64,000 nucleotides of DNA from Sphaerisporangium fuscum (GTDB lineage Bacteria > Actinomycetota > Actinomycetes > Streptosporangiales > Streptosporangiaceae): assembly GCF_018531465.1 (NCBI RefSeq), contig NZ_JAHDTF010000022.1:124001-188000 (forward strand). Reading direction: 5' to 3'. Both the position numbers and the translations under genes were made by a program. Shown piece after piece: positions 40,321 through 49,133 of this stretch (position 1 is the first letter of the stretch; every line of letters begins with the position of its first letter). The notes beneath the pieces are model-generated. The model made no database searches and had not been told where the DNA came from. It was given only the letters and a program-made list of their open reading frames with translations.

Positions 40321-40603
40321 GCACGTCAGGGCGTGGCCGATGGTGGCCGCGTCCTCGGTGGACAGGTGGCCGCCGTACCTGGTCGACCCGGCGGATGAGC
40401 GGTCAGGAGCCGCCGGTGGCCGGGAGCCCGCGCCCGGACGCCCGCTCGACGGCGATGCGGGTGAGCCAGACGAGGTTGTGGCGCATCGTCGCATTCGTGC
40501 TCGGTCGTCACACCGGCAGCGTAATGCGAAGATCGGAAGCGCATCGGCCGTGACCGCCACCCGCGCTCCCGGGAACGGCGTTCCGGACGGGCGGACCTCC
40601 TGC
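40321..40603. other. intergenic stretch without a convincing gene
   Basis: Between the terminator and the TetR gene there is no open frame with recognisable domains. The minus strand has a short frame starting MRHNLVWLTRIAVERA (ATG near 40485) that stops after about 27 codons, and readable peptide stretches in another frame (YGGHLSTEDAATIGHAL near 40340-40385). It may be the remains of a decayed gene, but I cannot assign a family. Confidence 0.35.
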
Positions 40604-41182
40604 CTAGGCCGTGATGCCGTGCGTCAGCAGGTCGACGGTGGCGGTGACGAGGTCCTCGTCGAGGGGGCCGCCGGTGAGGAGGAGCCGCACGTGGAGGGGG
40701 CCGATCAGTGCCTCCATCGTCAGCGTGCGGTCGAGCCCGGGCCGCAGCTCGCCCCGTCGTGCCGCACGGTCCAGCACCTCCATGCCGGCCTCGAAGCGGT
40801 CGGCGCGGAAGCAGGCGCGCACGGCCTCGTACTCCGGCAGGTCCTGCCGCGCGGCGAGCTGGAGCAGCAGCCTGCCCAGCGGCGTCTGGACGAAGCCGGC
40901 GATGTCGCGTAACAGCGCCAGCAGATCGTCGCGCAGCACACCCGTGTCGCGGGCCGCGATCGACGCCTGGGTCGCGCCGACCACGGCCTCGACGGCCAGC
41001 GTCGCCGGGGAGTCCCAGCGGCGGTAGACGGTCGTCTCGTGCACGCCGGCCCGGCGCGCGACCTCGGCCACCGAGAGCCCGTCGACGCCACGCTCGAGAA
41101 GCACGTCGATCGTCGCCGCGAGCACCTGCGCGCGGACGCGTGCGCTTCTCCCTCCGGTGCGACGGGCGCGTGTCTCGACCAC
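40604..41182 (-). CDS. TetR-family transcriptional regulator
   Basis: The 192-residue protein has the TetR helix-turn-helix at residues about 32-55 (VAEVARRAGVHETTVYRRW) and an all-helical ligand domain of the TetR_C type (TPLGRLLLQLAARQDLPEY). The GTG at 41182 is four bases from a 36-base palindrome; TAAGGT (41194-41189) within one arm ends six bases before the GTG, so the mRNA may be leaderless. It is divergent from a serine hydrolase gene, now frameshifted, which it probably controls together with itself. Confidence 0.9.
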   Translation of the reverse strand: MVETRARRTGGRSARVRAQVLAATIDVLLERGVDGLSVAEVARRAGVHETTVYRRWDSPATLAVEAVVGATQASIAARDTGVLRDDLLALLRDIAGFVQTPLGRLLLQLAARQDLPEYEAVRACFRADRFEAGMEVLDRAARRGELRPGLDRTLTMEALIGPLHVRLLLTGGPLDEDLVTATVDLLTHGITA

Positions 41183-41185
41183 GAG

Positions 41186-41249
41186 GGCACCTTATCGCAA
41201 GGAATCCTGCGATAAGGTGCCGACTGCGAGCGCCTGACGCAGGATTCCT
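41186..41249. promoter_or_regulatory. nested palindromic operator between TetR and serine hydrolase genes
   Basis: Arm GGCACCTTATCGCA (41186-41199) is repeated in perfect inverted form, TGCGATAAGGTGCC (41208-41221), around an 8-base centre. A second inverted pair, AGGAATCCTGCG (41200-41211) and CGCAGGATTCCT (41238-41249), is interlocked with it. Each arm contains TAAGGT, a possible -10, facing outward toward each gene. This is the expected place and shape for TetR autorepression. Confidence 0.8.
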
Positions 41250-41287
41250 CGCCATGACAGCCGTCCCCGGAGAACGAGGAGACCGCG

Positions 41288-42390
41288 ATGACCGGCCCGA
41301 GGCAGTGGGTGGAATGCGACCCCGCCGAGGTGGGCGTCGACGCGAGCGGCCTGGCCCAGGCCCTGCGCCTGGTCGAACGGCGGGGCGCGGCGGCACAGCT
41401 GTGCGTCCTCCGGGCCGGGAAGGTCGTCCTCGACCGGGCGTTCGGCTGCGGCCCGCGCTCTCTCTTCTGGACCTTCTCGGCGGGCAAGCCGTACACGGCC
41501 GTCCTCGTGCACCTTCTGGCCGAGCAGGGGCACCTGAGCCTCGACGCGCCCGTCGCCCGGTACTGGCCGGAGTTCGCCCGCAACGGCAAGGAGCGCATCA
41601 CGGTACGGCAGGTGCTGCAGCACCGCACGGGCCTGCCCACCGCCGGGAGCGCCCTCGGCGACACCCTTGCCATGACCGACTGGTCCCGATCGGTACGCCG
41701 CATCCGCGACGCCCGCCCCCGCTGGCCGGCCGGGGCGGTGCCCGCCTACCAGTTCGTCATCTTCGGGTTCATCCTGGGAGAGATCATCAAGCGTGTCACC
41801 GACATGCAGATATCGGTGCTGCTGCGATTCGAGATCCTCGACCCGCTCGGCGTGCACGACACTCACCTGGGGCTCCCGGACGACCTGTGGCCGCGCCACG
41901 TCCCGATGCGCGCCGCCGGGCCCGCCGGGACGCTCGTGCGGGCCGTCTCCTGAACCGCCCCGCCACCCGCCGCGCCGTCGTCCCGGCCGCCGGGCTCTCC
42001 ACCACCGCCCGCGACATGGCCACCTTCTACCTGATGCTCCTGAGGGGCGGCTCGCTCGACGGCTCCCGCGTGCTGTCCCCCTCGACCGTCGACATCGCGC
42101 GCACGCCCTCCAGCGACGGTGAGCTCGACCGGTACGCCAGGGCGCCGATCCGCTGGTCGCAGGGCTTCCAGCTCGGCGGCCCCCGTCACCTCCCGGGCGC
42201 GGTCAGCCCCATGGGAGCCCTCAGCAGCCCCCGGGCCTTCGGCCACAACGGCAGCAACTGCTGCATCGCCTGGGCCGACCCCGACCGTGACCTGGTCTTC
42301 GCCTACCTCACCGGCCGCCTCACCAGCAGGGCCGAGGACGGCCGCCACCTCGCGGCCGTGGCCGACACGATCCTCACCGCCTGCCACTGA
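41288..42390 (+). pseudogene. serine hydrolase (class C beta-lactamase family), frameshifted
   Basis: Translation from the ATG at 41288 (site ACGAGGAG) gives 221 residues with the SxxK catalytic motif FSAGK and the family pattern FVIFGFILGEIIKRV, then stops at 41953 just after LVRAVS. The remainder continues in another frame from about 41950 (LNRPATRRAVVPAAGLSTTARDMATFY... through GHNGSNCCIAWADPD, the HxG-like motif) to the stop at 42390. One missing base near 41946-41951 would restore a protein of about 366 residues, the usual length for EstB-like esterases. Either the gene is disabled or the sequence has an error. Divergent from its likely TetR repressor. Confidence 0.85.
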
Positions 42391-42425
42391 CACCGGGCCG
42401 AGGGGTGGCGGGAGGGGCATCCCAA

Positions 42426-43877
42426 ATGTTCTATTTAGGGATGAGCGATCCTCTGAACGAACGTGACCGGGCCGCCGACGCGCTGGAGATGGTGGCCGGT
42501 GCCGCCCGGGCGTACCTCGACTCGCTGGCCACCCGGCCCGTGCACGATCACGCGGCCGACGGGCTGCTCGACCTGCTCGACGGTGAGCTCTCCGAGCGGG
42601 GTGAGGGCACCCTGGACAGCGTCGAGCGGCTGCTGCGCGTGGGAACGGGAGCGGCGACGCATTCCTCCGGACCGCGCTTCTTCCACTTCATCGTCGGCGG
42701 GTCGACCCCGGCCGCCCAGGCGGGCGACTGGGTGACCTCGCTGCTGGACCAGGCGTCGGGCCTGTGGCTGACCTCGCCGCTGGCGAGCCGGGCCGAAACG
42801 GTCGTGCTGCGGTGGTTGAAGGACCTGTTCGGGCTGCCGGCGTCGTACGGCGGCGTGCTGACCCCGAGCGCGACCTTCGCCAACCTGACCGGCCTGGCCT
42901 GCGCCCGGCAGTGGTGGGGCGAGCGGCACGGCGCCGACGTCACCGCCGACGGGCTGGCGGGGCTGCCGCGGATGCCCGTGCTGGCCGGCGGCTACATCCA
43001 CCCGAGCAGCCGCAAGGCGCTGCAGTTGCTCGGCTGCGGCCGTGACAGCGTACGGGTGCTGACCCGGGACGACGCCGGGCGGGCCGACGTGGCGGCCATG
43101 GACCGGGCCCTCGCCGAGATCGGCGGCCCGGCGGTGATCGTCGCCAACGCGGGCGAGGTGAACAGCGGCGACTTCGACCCGATCGGCGAGCTGGCGGAGC
43201 TGGCCGAGCGGCACGGCGCGTGGCTGCACGTGGACGGGGCGTTCGGGCTGTTCGCGGCCGCCTCGCCCCGCCTGTCGCACCTGGTGGCGGGAGTGGAGCG
43301 GGCGCATTCGGTGACCGCCGACGGGCACAAGTGGCTGAACGTCCCCTACGAGAGCGGTTTCGCGTTCGTCCGGGACCCCGCGCTGCTCGGCCGGGCGTTC
43401 GGCGCCTGGGGCGCGCCGTACCTGCCCGCGGCGGACGACGAGCACATCAACTACAACTGCCTGGGCCCGGAGTCCTCCCGGCGGGCCAGGGCCCTGCCCA
43501 TCTGGGCCACCTTGCGGGCCTACGGCAGGCAGGGCTACCGGGAGATGGTCGAACGCCACCACGACCTGGCCCTGCGGCTCGGCGCGGCCGTCGAGGAGGC
43601 GCCCGACCTGGAACTGCTGGCCCCGGTACGGCTGTGCGTGGTCTGCTTCCGCTACCGCCCGCCGGGCGTGCCGGAGGAGCGGCTGGACGAGCTGAACAGG
43701 TGGATCGGCGAACGGCTGGTCGCCGACGGCCGGGTCTACGCCGGGACCACCACCTACCGGGGCATGACCGCTCTGCGGCCCGCCATCGTGAACTGGCGCA
43801 CCACCGAGACCGACATCGATCTCCTGCTCCAGGTCATCCGCGAGATCGCGGCCGAGACCCTGACCCGGCACCGGTGA
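42426..43877 (+). CDS. PLP-dependent decarboxylase (group II amino-acid decarboxylase family)
   Basis: The ATG at 42426 is preceded by GGGAGGGG and gives 483 residues; ATG 42441 is an alternative. Family motifs: GPRFFHFIVGGSTPAA, LTPSATFANLTGLACAR (cofactor phosphate loop), WLHVDGAFGLFAA (Asp stacking on the pyridine), TADGHKWLNVPYESGF with the PLP-binding Lys, and GTTTYRGMTALRPAIVNWRTTE at the C-terminus. Relatives decarboxylate aromatic or acidic amino acids such as tryptophan, DOPA, glutamate or 2,4-diaminobutyrate; the specificity cannot be set from sequence. The gene stands alone, convergent with the ABC transporter operon. Confidence 0.88.
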   Translation: MFYLGMSDPLNERDRAADALEMVAGAARAYLDSLATRPVHDHAADGLLDLLDGELSERGEGTLDSVERLLRVGTGAATHSSGPRFFHFIVGGSTPAAQAGDWVTSLLDQASGLWLTSPLASRAETVVLRWLKDLFGLPASYGGVLTPSATFANLTGLACARQWWGERHGADVTADGLAGLPRMPVLAGGYIHPSSRKALQLLGCGRDSVRVLTRDDAGRADVAAMDRALAEIGGPAVIVANAGEVNSGDFDPIGELAELAERHGAWLHVDGAFGLFAAASPRLSHLVAGVERAHSVTADGHKWLNVPYESGFAFVRDPALLGRAFGAWGAPYLPAADDEHINYNCLGPESSRRARALPIWATLRAYGRQGYREMVERHHDLALRLGAAVEEAPDLELLAPVRLCVVCFRYRPPGVPEERLDELNRWIGERLVADGRVYAGTTTYRGMTALRPAIVNWRTTETDIDLLLQVIREIAAETLTRHR

Positions 43878-43928
43878 CCTGGGCCGCGATCTCCCTCCTC
43901 CTCAGACCACCGCCGCGCCCCTCGCGCG

Positions 43929-44768
43929 TCAGTCCTTGACCGCGCCGCCGAGGCCTGCCACCAGCCGGCGCTGGACGAGCACGAAGAAGATCAGGACCGG
44001 CACGGTCATGAGGGTCGAGGCGGCCATGATGCCGCCCCAGTCGTTCTCGTCGGGTTTGAAGAACACCAGCAGGGCCGCCGGCAGGGTCTGCTGGTCCTTG
44101 GCCGAGATGATGAACGTCTTGGCGAAGATGAAGTCGTTCCAGGCGGCGATGAAGGAGAAGATGCCGGTCGCGACCAGGCCGGGGGCGACCAGGGGGAACA
44201 GGATCCGCCACAGGACCACCGAGCGGCTCGCGCCGTCGATGGTCGCGGCCTCCTCCAGGGCCTCCGGCACCGCCGCCACGAACCCGCGCATCATCCAGAT
44301 CCCGAACGGCAGCGAGAAGGCCAGGTGCACCATGACCAGGGAGCCCAGCGTGTTGAGCCCCACGGCCGGGACGGCCCCCCCGATGTCGCGGACCAGGAAG
44401 AACAGCGGGATCGTCAGCGCCTCCACCGGCACCATCTGCGCCACCAGGAACATGATCAGCACGGTGGTGCGGAAGCGGAACCGGAACCGCGTGACCGCCA
44501 CGGCGGCGAGGAAGGCCACCACCCCCGACAGCACGACGACCGTGAGGGCGACGCCGAGGCTGTTCAGGAAGTACCGGCCGAAGTTCTCGCCGCCGAGCAC
44601 CCGCTGGAAGTTCTCCAGCGTCGGCGCCGTCGTCCACGGGCGGACGTGCAGCGACTGGATCTCGCCCTTCGGCTTCAGCGCCGACAGGACCATCCAGTAG
44701 ATCGGGAAGAGCGTGACGATCGCCGCCGCGACGGCGACGACGTTGGCCACGAGGCGAGATCTGCTCAC
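43929..44768 (-). CDS. sugar ABC transporter permease (MalG type)
   Basis: With the GTG at 44768 (GTGA overlap with the previous permease stop) this is a 279-residue protein with six membrane spans and the EAA loop EEAATIDGASRSVVLWRILFPLV. It belongs to the MalG/UgpE group and forms the pore with the other permease. It is the last gene of the binding-protein/permease/permease operon; an ATPase gene is missing, as in the other importer of this window. Longer in-frame extension upstream overlaps the neighbour and is not real. Confidence 0.9.
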   Translation of the reverse strand: MSRSRLVANVVAVAAAIVTLFPIYWMVLSALKPKGEIQSLHVRPWTTAPTLENFQRVLGGENFGRYFLNSLGVALTVVVLSGVVAFLAAVAVTRFRFRFRTTVLIMFLVAQMVPVEALTIPLFFLVRDIGGAVPAVGLNTLGSLVMVHLAFSLPFGIWMMRGFVAAVPEALEEAATIDGASRSVVLWRILFPLVAPGLVATGIFSFIAAWNDFIFAKTFIISAKDQQTLPAALLVFFKPDENDWGGIMAASTLMTVPVLIFFVLVQRRLVAGLGGAVKD

Positions 44769-45691
44769 AGCTTCTCTCCGCTGCGGTAGAGGGCGCGGAT
44801 GTAGAACAGGGTGACCACGAGCAGGATCAGCGTCATCACCACGCCGATGGCCGAGCCCAGGCCGTACTCCGAGGAGCCGAAGGCGGTCTGGTAGGCGTAG
44901 ACGTTGAGCACGGTGTTCTGGCCCGCGATGCCGCCGCCGCTGGTCATCACGTAGATCTGGGTGAAGATCTTGAAGTCCCAGATGACCGACTGGATGACGA
45001 CGATCGTGATCAGCGGCCGCAGTATCGGCACCATGACCTTCCAGAACGTCTGCCAGGCGCCGGCCCCGTCGAGCGCCGCCGCCTCCAGCACCGACCCCGG
45101 GATGGCCTGGATGCCCGCGTACAGCGTCACCATCACGAACGGGAAGGAGTGCCAGACCACCGTGGCCCCGACGATCCCGAACGCCATCCACTTGTCGTAG
45201 AACCAGTTGTATCCCTCGATGCCGAGCACCTGGTTGACCAGGCCCAGATCGGCGTCGAACAGGAACATCCAGACGGTCGACCCGGTGACGGCCGGGGCCG
45301 CCCAGGCGGCCATGGCGGCCAGCGACAGCAGCAGGCGGGGCACCCGGCCGGCCCGGGCCAGGACGACGGCGAGGGCCGCGCCGACCGCCAGCGTGGCGAC
45401 CACCAGCGCGGCGGCGAACAGCACGGTCTGCCCGAGCACCTGCCAGAACCGCCCGTCGGAGACGAGCCTCGCGTAGTTCTCCAGGCCGATGAAGCGCGTC
45501 GGCTGCCCGCCGCTGACCTGGGCCTGGCGGTAGTCGAAGACCGACAGCAACCCGAGCATGTAGATCGGGTAGCCGAGCAGCGGCACGAGCACGGCCGCGG
45601 CCGGCAGCAGGTACAGCCAGGGGCGCAGACCTCGTGTGGAGGCCCCGGGCGCCCTCACTCGCAGCGCCCGGGGTGCCGTGGTCGTCGTCAT
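44765..45691 (-). CDS. sugar ABC transporter permease (MalF type)
   Basis: The 308-residue protein has six membrane spans and the EAA loop LEAAALDGAGAWQTFWKVMVPIL, in the MalF/UgpA group. Its ATG at 45691 overlaps the TGA of the binding-protein gene by four bases and its end overlaps the next permease, so the three proteins should be made in step. Confidence 0.92.
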   Translation of the reverse strand: MTTTTAPRALRVRAPGASTRGLRPWLYLLPAAAVLVPLLGYPIYMLGLLSVFDYRQAQVSGGQPTRFIGLENYARLVSDGRFWQVLGQTVLFAAALVVATLAVGAALAVVLARAGRVPRLLLSLAAMAAWAAPAVTGSTVWMFLFDADLGLVNQVLGIEGYNWFYDKWMAFGIVGATVVWHSFPFVMVTLYAGIQAIPGSVLEAAALDGAGAWQTFWKVMVPILRPLITIVVIQSVIWDFKIFTQIYVMTSGGGIAGQNTVLNVYAYQTAFGSSEYGLGSAIGVVMTLILLVVTLFYIRALYRSGEKL

Positions 45692-46950
45692 GACCCGCCG
45701 AAAGCCGCCTTCACCGCGGCCGCGGCCTCGTCGGTGGCCTGTTCCACCGTCGACTGCTTGGTGGCGATCTTCTGCAGCATGGTCGGGATGACCTTCTGGT
45801 TGTCGATCTTCACCCAGGCGGGGTCGATCGGCACGAAGCGGGTGCCGGCGCCGACGGTGTCGAGGAACGGCTTGAGGAAGGGCTCCTTGGCCGCCAGTTC
45901 GTCACGCGCCGAGGTGAGGGTGGGCAGGTTGCCCATCGCCTCGTACATCTTGATCTGGTACGCCTTGCCGCCCAGCAGCTCCAGGAACTTCACCGCCAGC
46001 GACCTGTGCGCGGCGTTCTTCATGACGCCGAGGTTGTTGCCGCCGGAGAAGGCCGGGGCGATCGAGCCGGGCTTGGCGCCGGGCAGCGGCACGACGCCGT
46101 ACTTGCCCGCGGCCGCGCCGGCGTCCACCGCCGACCGGCTGAAGTTGCCGAGGATGCCCATGGCGGCCTTGCCGCCGGCGAACAGGTCGACGGTCTTGCC
46201 GCCGGTGAGGCTCGCGCAGGCCTGCGGCGGGCAGATGTCGTCGCTGAGCAGGTCGGTGTAGGCCTGTACGCCCTTGCGCGCCTCGGCGCTGTTGAGGCTC
46301 TGGATGTCGCCGCCGGCGTCCCAGACGAAGGGCAGCGCGCCGAAGGTGTACTCGCCGCCGACCGCGATGCCGTACAGGTCGGGCTTCTTCTTGTGGATCT
46401 CGCGGGCGGCCGAGGTCAGATCCTTGATCGTCGCCGGGGGCTTCAGGCCGAGCTCGGAGAAGACGTCGGTGCGGTAGTACAGGGCACGGATGCCGATGTA
46501 CCACGGGAGGCCGTAGACCTTGCCGTCGACGGTGGCGGACTTCAGCAGGTCGGCGCTGACGTCCTTTCCTTCCGGCCAGGCCTGCAGGTCCGCGGTCAGA
46601 TCGGCGAAGCCGCCGGCGGCGGCGTACTCGGCGAGGTCGGTGTTGCCGTACTCCGCCACGTCGGGGGCGCTCCCCGGATCGTTGAACGCGCCCTTGAACT
46701 TCTCGTGCCGCTCGGGTGTGGTCGGGATATAGGTGACCTCCACCTTCACGCCCGCGTTGGCGGCGCTGAACTCCTTGATCGCCTCGCCCACGACCTTCTC
46801 CTTGGGCGCGCGGTTGGGCTCGTCGAACAGCCACACCCGCAGCGTCCCGGACTTGTCGTCGCCGCCGCTCGCCGACGGAGCGGTGGAAGGGGCGCACGCG
46901 GCGAGGGCCAGCAGGGCCACTCCCGCCGCCGCCAAGTTAAGGATCTTCAC
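45688..46950 (-). CDS. sugar ABC transporter substrate-binding lipoprotein
   Basis: The GTG at 46950 has a full AGGAGGAG site and gives 420 residues with a lipoprotein signal and lipobox LAAC (Cys near 20). The mature part is solute-binding family 1 (VWLFDEPNRAPKEKVVGEAIKEF; LPWYIGIRALYYRTDVFSELGLKPP; FAGGKAAMGILGNFSRS). The ligand is probably an oligosaccharide or sugar derivative. First gene of a three-gene import operon divergent from an IclR regulator, whose sites probably lie in the 151 bases between them. Confidence 0.92.
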   Translation of the reverse strand: MKILNLAAAGVALLALAACAPSTAPSASGGDDKSGTLRVWLFDEPNRAPKEKVVGEAIKEFSAANAGVKVEVTYIPTTPERHEKFKGAFNDPGSAPDVAEYGNTDLAEYAAAGGFADLTADLQAWPEGKDVSADLLKSATVDGKVYGLPWYIGIRALYYRTDVFSELGLKPPATIKDLTSAAREIHKKKPDLYGIAVGGEYTFGALPFVWDAGGDIQSLNSAEARKGVQAYTDLLSDDICPPQACASLTGGKTVDLFAGGKAAMGILGNFSRSAVDAGAAAGKYGVVPLPGAKPGSIAPAFSGGNNLGVMKNAAHRSLAVKFLELLGGKAYQIKMYEAMGNLPTLTSARDELAAKEPFLKPFLDTVGAGTRFVPIDPAWVKIDNQKVIPTMLQKIATKQSTVEQATDEAAAAVKAAFGGS

Positions 46951-47015
46951 AGTTGCTCCTCCTTGGCGGCAGACCATAGGAACGGCCCGGCGAGCGCGGG
47001 AAGAGGAAGCCCGAT

Positions 47016-47045
47016 TTGTTGTGCAATGCGGAATCTTGTGGTGCA
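47016..47045. promoter_or_regulatory. putative IclR operator, two direct repeats 20 bases apart
   Basis: TTGTTGTGCA (47016-47025) and TTGTGGTGCA (47036-47045) are spaced by 20 bases, two turns of the helix. The first also forms an imperfect palindrome TTGTGCA-A-TGCGGAA (47019-47033). IclR regulators often bind repeated or palindromic 10- to 15-base elements; the site lies between the divergent IclR and binding-protein genes. Confidence 0.6.
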
Positions 47046-47101
47046 GAATGGCACCGCACCCCCACGTTGCCCTACTTTGTCCAGCGTGTTCGATCACCCC
47101 G

Positions 47102-47896
47102 ATGACGGATGAGGCGCCCGTGACCGAGGGACGCAACCAGTCGACCTCGCTGCGCCGCGCCCTGGCCGTGCTGGAGCACGTACGCGACCACGCCGGCGCC
47201 TCCCAGGGCCTCTCGCTGACCCGCCTGGCCGACGTACTGGAGGTCTCCAAGAGCACCGTGCTGCGGCTGACGGCCCCCCTCATCGAGGCCAAGCTGCTGG
47301 AACGGGACCGCCGCACCGGCGCCTACCGCCTCGGGCACGGCTCGCTCCTGCTCGGCCAGGCCTACCTCGCCACGCTCGACCTGCGCACGGTCGCCGCCGA
47401 GGAGTCGCACCGGCTGATGACCGAGGTACGGGAGACGGTCCACCTCGTGGTGTACGACGCGCCGGACGTGGTCTACATCGACAAGGTGGAGAACGAGACG
47501 AACGTGCGCATGGCCTCGCGCGTCGGCAGCCGCGCCCCGGCCTACCGCACGGCCGTCGGCAAGGCCATCCTCGCCTGGCAGCCGGAGGCGGACGTCGAGC
47601 AGGTCGTGGCGGCGGGCATGCCGTTCGTCACCCGGTTCACGATCACCGACGGCACGCGCCTGCGGGCCGAGCTGCACCGCATCCGGCAGCGGGGGTACGC
47701 CGTGGACGACCGCGAGAACGAACCCGAGGTGCGCTGCGTCGCCGCCCCGATCTTCAACCACGCGGACGCGGTGATCGCCGCGATCTCCGTCTCGGGCCTG
47801 ACCTCCCGCATCACGGCCGCCCGCGTGCGCGACCTCGGCCCTCTGGTCGCCGAGACGGCCGCCCGCATCTCCAGAAAACTCGGCTCCACACGCTAG
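47102..47896 (+). CDS. IclR-family transcriptional regulator
   Basis: From ATG 47102 the protein has 264 residues; GTG 47120 is another possible start. The N-terminal winged helix (TSLRRALAVLEHV... LSLTRLADVLEVSKSTVLRLTAPL) and the C-terminal GAF-like effector domain (RETVHLVVYDAPDVVYIDKVE; AYRTAVGKAILAW; CVAAPIFNHADAVIAAISVSG) are both complete. It is divergent from the second sugar ABC operon and most likely controls it in response to the imported sugar or a product. Confidence 0.92.
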   Translation: MTDEAPVTEGRNQSTSLRRALAVLEHVRDHAGASQGLSLTRLADVLEVSKSTVLRLTAPLIEAKLLERDRRTGAYRLGHGSLLLGQAYLATLDLRTVAAEESHRLMTEVRETVHLVVYDAPDVVYIDKVENETNVRMASRVGSRAPAYRTAVGKAILAWQPEADVEQVVAAGMPFVTRFTITDGTRLRAELHRIRQRGYAVDDRENEPEVRCVAAPIFNHADAVIAAISVSGLTSRITAARVRDLGPLVAETAARISRKLGSTR

Positions 47897-47969
47897 GCCC
47901 CGCACTGTTCCCCGGTGCGCTTCTCCCCGGCGCCGTCGTGCGGCGGGCGACCCGGGGACCGCTCGGGGG

Positions 47970-49133
47970 TCAGCCGGATCCGGTGGCGGGCGGGGGCAGG
48001 AGGTCCGCGAACCGGGCGGCGACCAGGTCCCAGTGCCACTCCCGCTCGATCCAGGCCCGCCCCCGCCGTCCCATCTCGCGGGCGCGGTCCGGGTCCTCGA
48101 GCAGGGCCGTCAGCGCCGAGGCGACCTCGCCCGGCTCGGCGCCGTCGACGAGGAGGCCGGTCTCGCCGTGCCGCACCGCGTCGGGCGCCCCGCCGGAGTC
48201 GCCCGCGACGACCGGCAGCCCGGTCGCCGAGGCCTCCAGGTACACGATGCCGAGCCCCTCCACGTCGAGCCCCGCCAGGCGCGTGCGGCACGGCATGGCG
48301 AACACGTCCCCGGCGTCGTAGTAGGCGGGCAGGCTGCCCCACGGCACCGACCCCGTGACGATCACCGAGTCGCCGAGCCCTCGCGCCGCGACGGCCCGCT
48401 CCAGCGCCCTTCGCGAGGGGCCGCCGCCCACCAGGAGCAGCACGGCGTCCGGTACGGCGCGCAGCACGGCGGGCCAGCAGCGGACCAGCGTGTCCTGTCC
48501 CTTGCGCGGGACGAGCCTGGAGACGCACACCACGACGGGCCGGTCGCCGACGCCGAGCGACGCGCGCACCTTCGCGCCGCCCGCCCCCGGCCGGAACACC
48601 TCAGTGTCCACGCCCGGCGCCAGCCGTACCAGTTTGGACGCCGGAACCGCCCGCGCGAGCCGTTCACGCGTGTAGTCGCCCAGGTAGGTGACGGTGTCGG
48701 CGTGCGCGCCGATCCTCGCCAGGAGCGGGCGCGCCGGCGGCACCCCGCACCAGGCGGCCTCGTGGCCGTGGGTCAGCATGACCACCCGGCGCGCGCCCGC
48801 GTGCCGCATCGCCGGGGCGAGCAGGCCGAGCGGCGCGGCGGCGCCGAACACCACCGCCTCGCACTTCTCCTCGCGCACCAGCGCGGCCGCCCGCCGGGCG
48901 ACGCCGGGGACGGGGAGCATCAGCGAGGTCGGGTGCCGCACCACCCGATACGGCTGCCGCGCGTCGAACTCCTCGCAGCCGCGCCAGTGCGGGGCGTACA
49001 CGATCACCGAGGACGGCGGGCGGCGCGCGGCGAGCCCGTGCACGAACGCCTGGATCCCGCCGGGTCTCGGCGGGAAGTCGTTCGTCACGATCAGCGTCTT
49101 CGCGTGCCCGTCGCCGCTCCGCGCCGTCGTCAC
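47970..49133 (-). CDS. GT4 glycosyltransferase, PimB'-like
   Basis: The GTG at 49133 overlaps the stop of the M48 peptidase gene (GTGA) and gives 387 residues. GT4 (GT-B fold) motifs: VTNDFPPRPGGIQAFVHGLA at the N-terminus, VSRLVPRKGQDTLV, LLVGGGPSRRALE, and the donor-binding EGLGIVYLEASATGLPVVAGDSGG (Ex7E). The gene order agrees with Rv2188c, PimB', which adds the second mannose of phosphatidylinositol mannosides from GDP-mannose at the cytoplasmic face of the membrane. That activity is an inference here. Confidence 0.88.
   Translation of the reverse strand: MTTARSGDGHAKTLIVTNDFPPRPGGIQAFVHGLAARRPPSSVIVYAPHWRGCEEFDARQPYRVVRHPTSLMLPVPGVARRAAALVREEKCEAVVFGAAAPLGLLAPAMRHAGARRVVMLTHGHEAAWCGVPPARPLLARIGAHADTVTYLGDYTRERLARAVPASKLVRLAPGVDTEVFRPGAGGAKVRASLGVGDRPVVVCVSRLVPRKGQDTLVRCWPAVLRAVPDAVLLLVGGGPSRRALERAVAARGLGDSVIVTGSVPWGSLPAYYDAGDVFAMPCRTRLAGLDVEGLGIVYLEASATGLPVVAGDSGGAPDAVRHGETGLLVDGAEPGEVASALTALLEDPDRAREMGRRGRAWIEREWHWDLVAARFADLLPPPATGSG

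Noticed and set aside
41288..41953. Short 221-residue serine hydrolase as a complete gene
   Set aside because: The remaining third of the family's sequence follows at once in another frame, so this is a truncated product, not a natural length.
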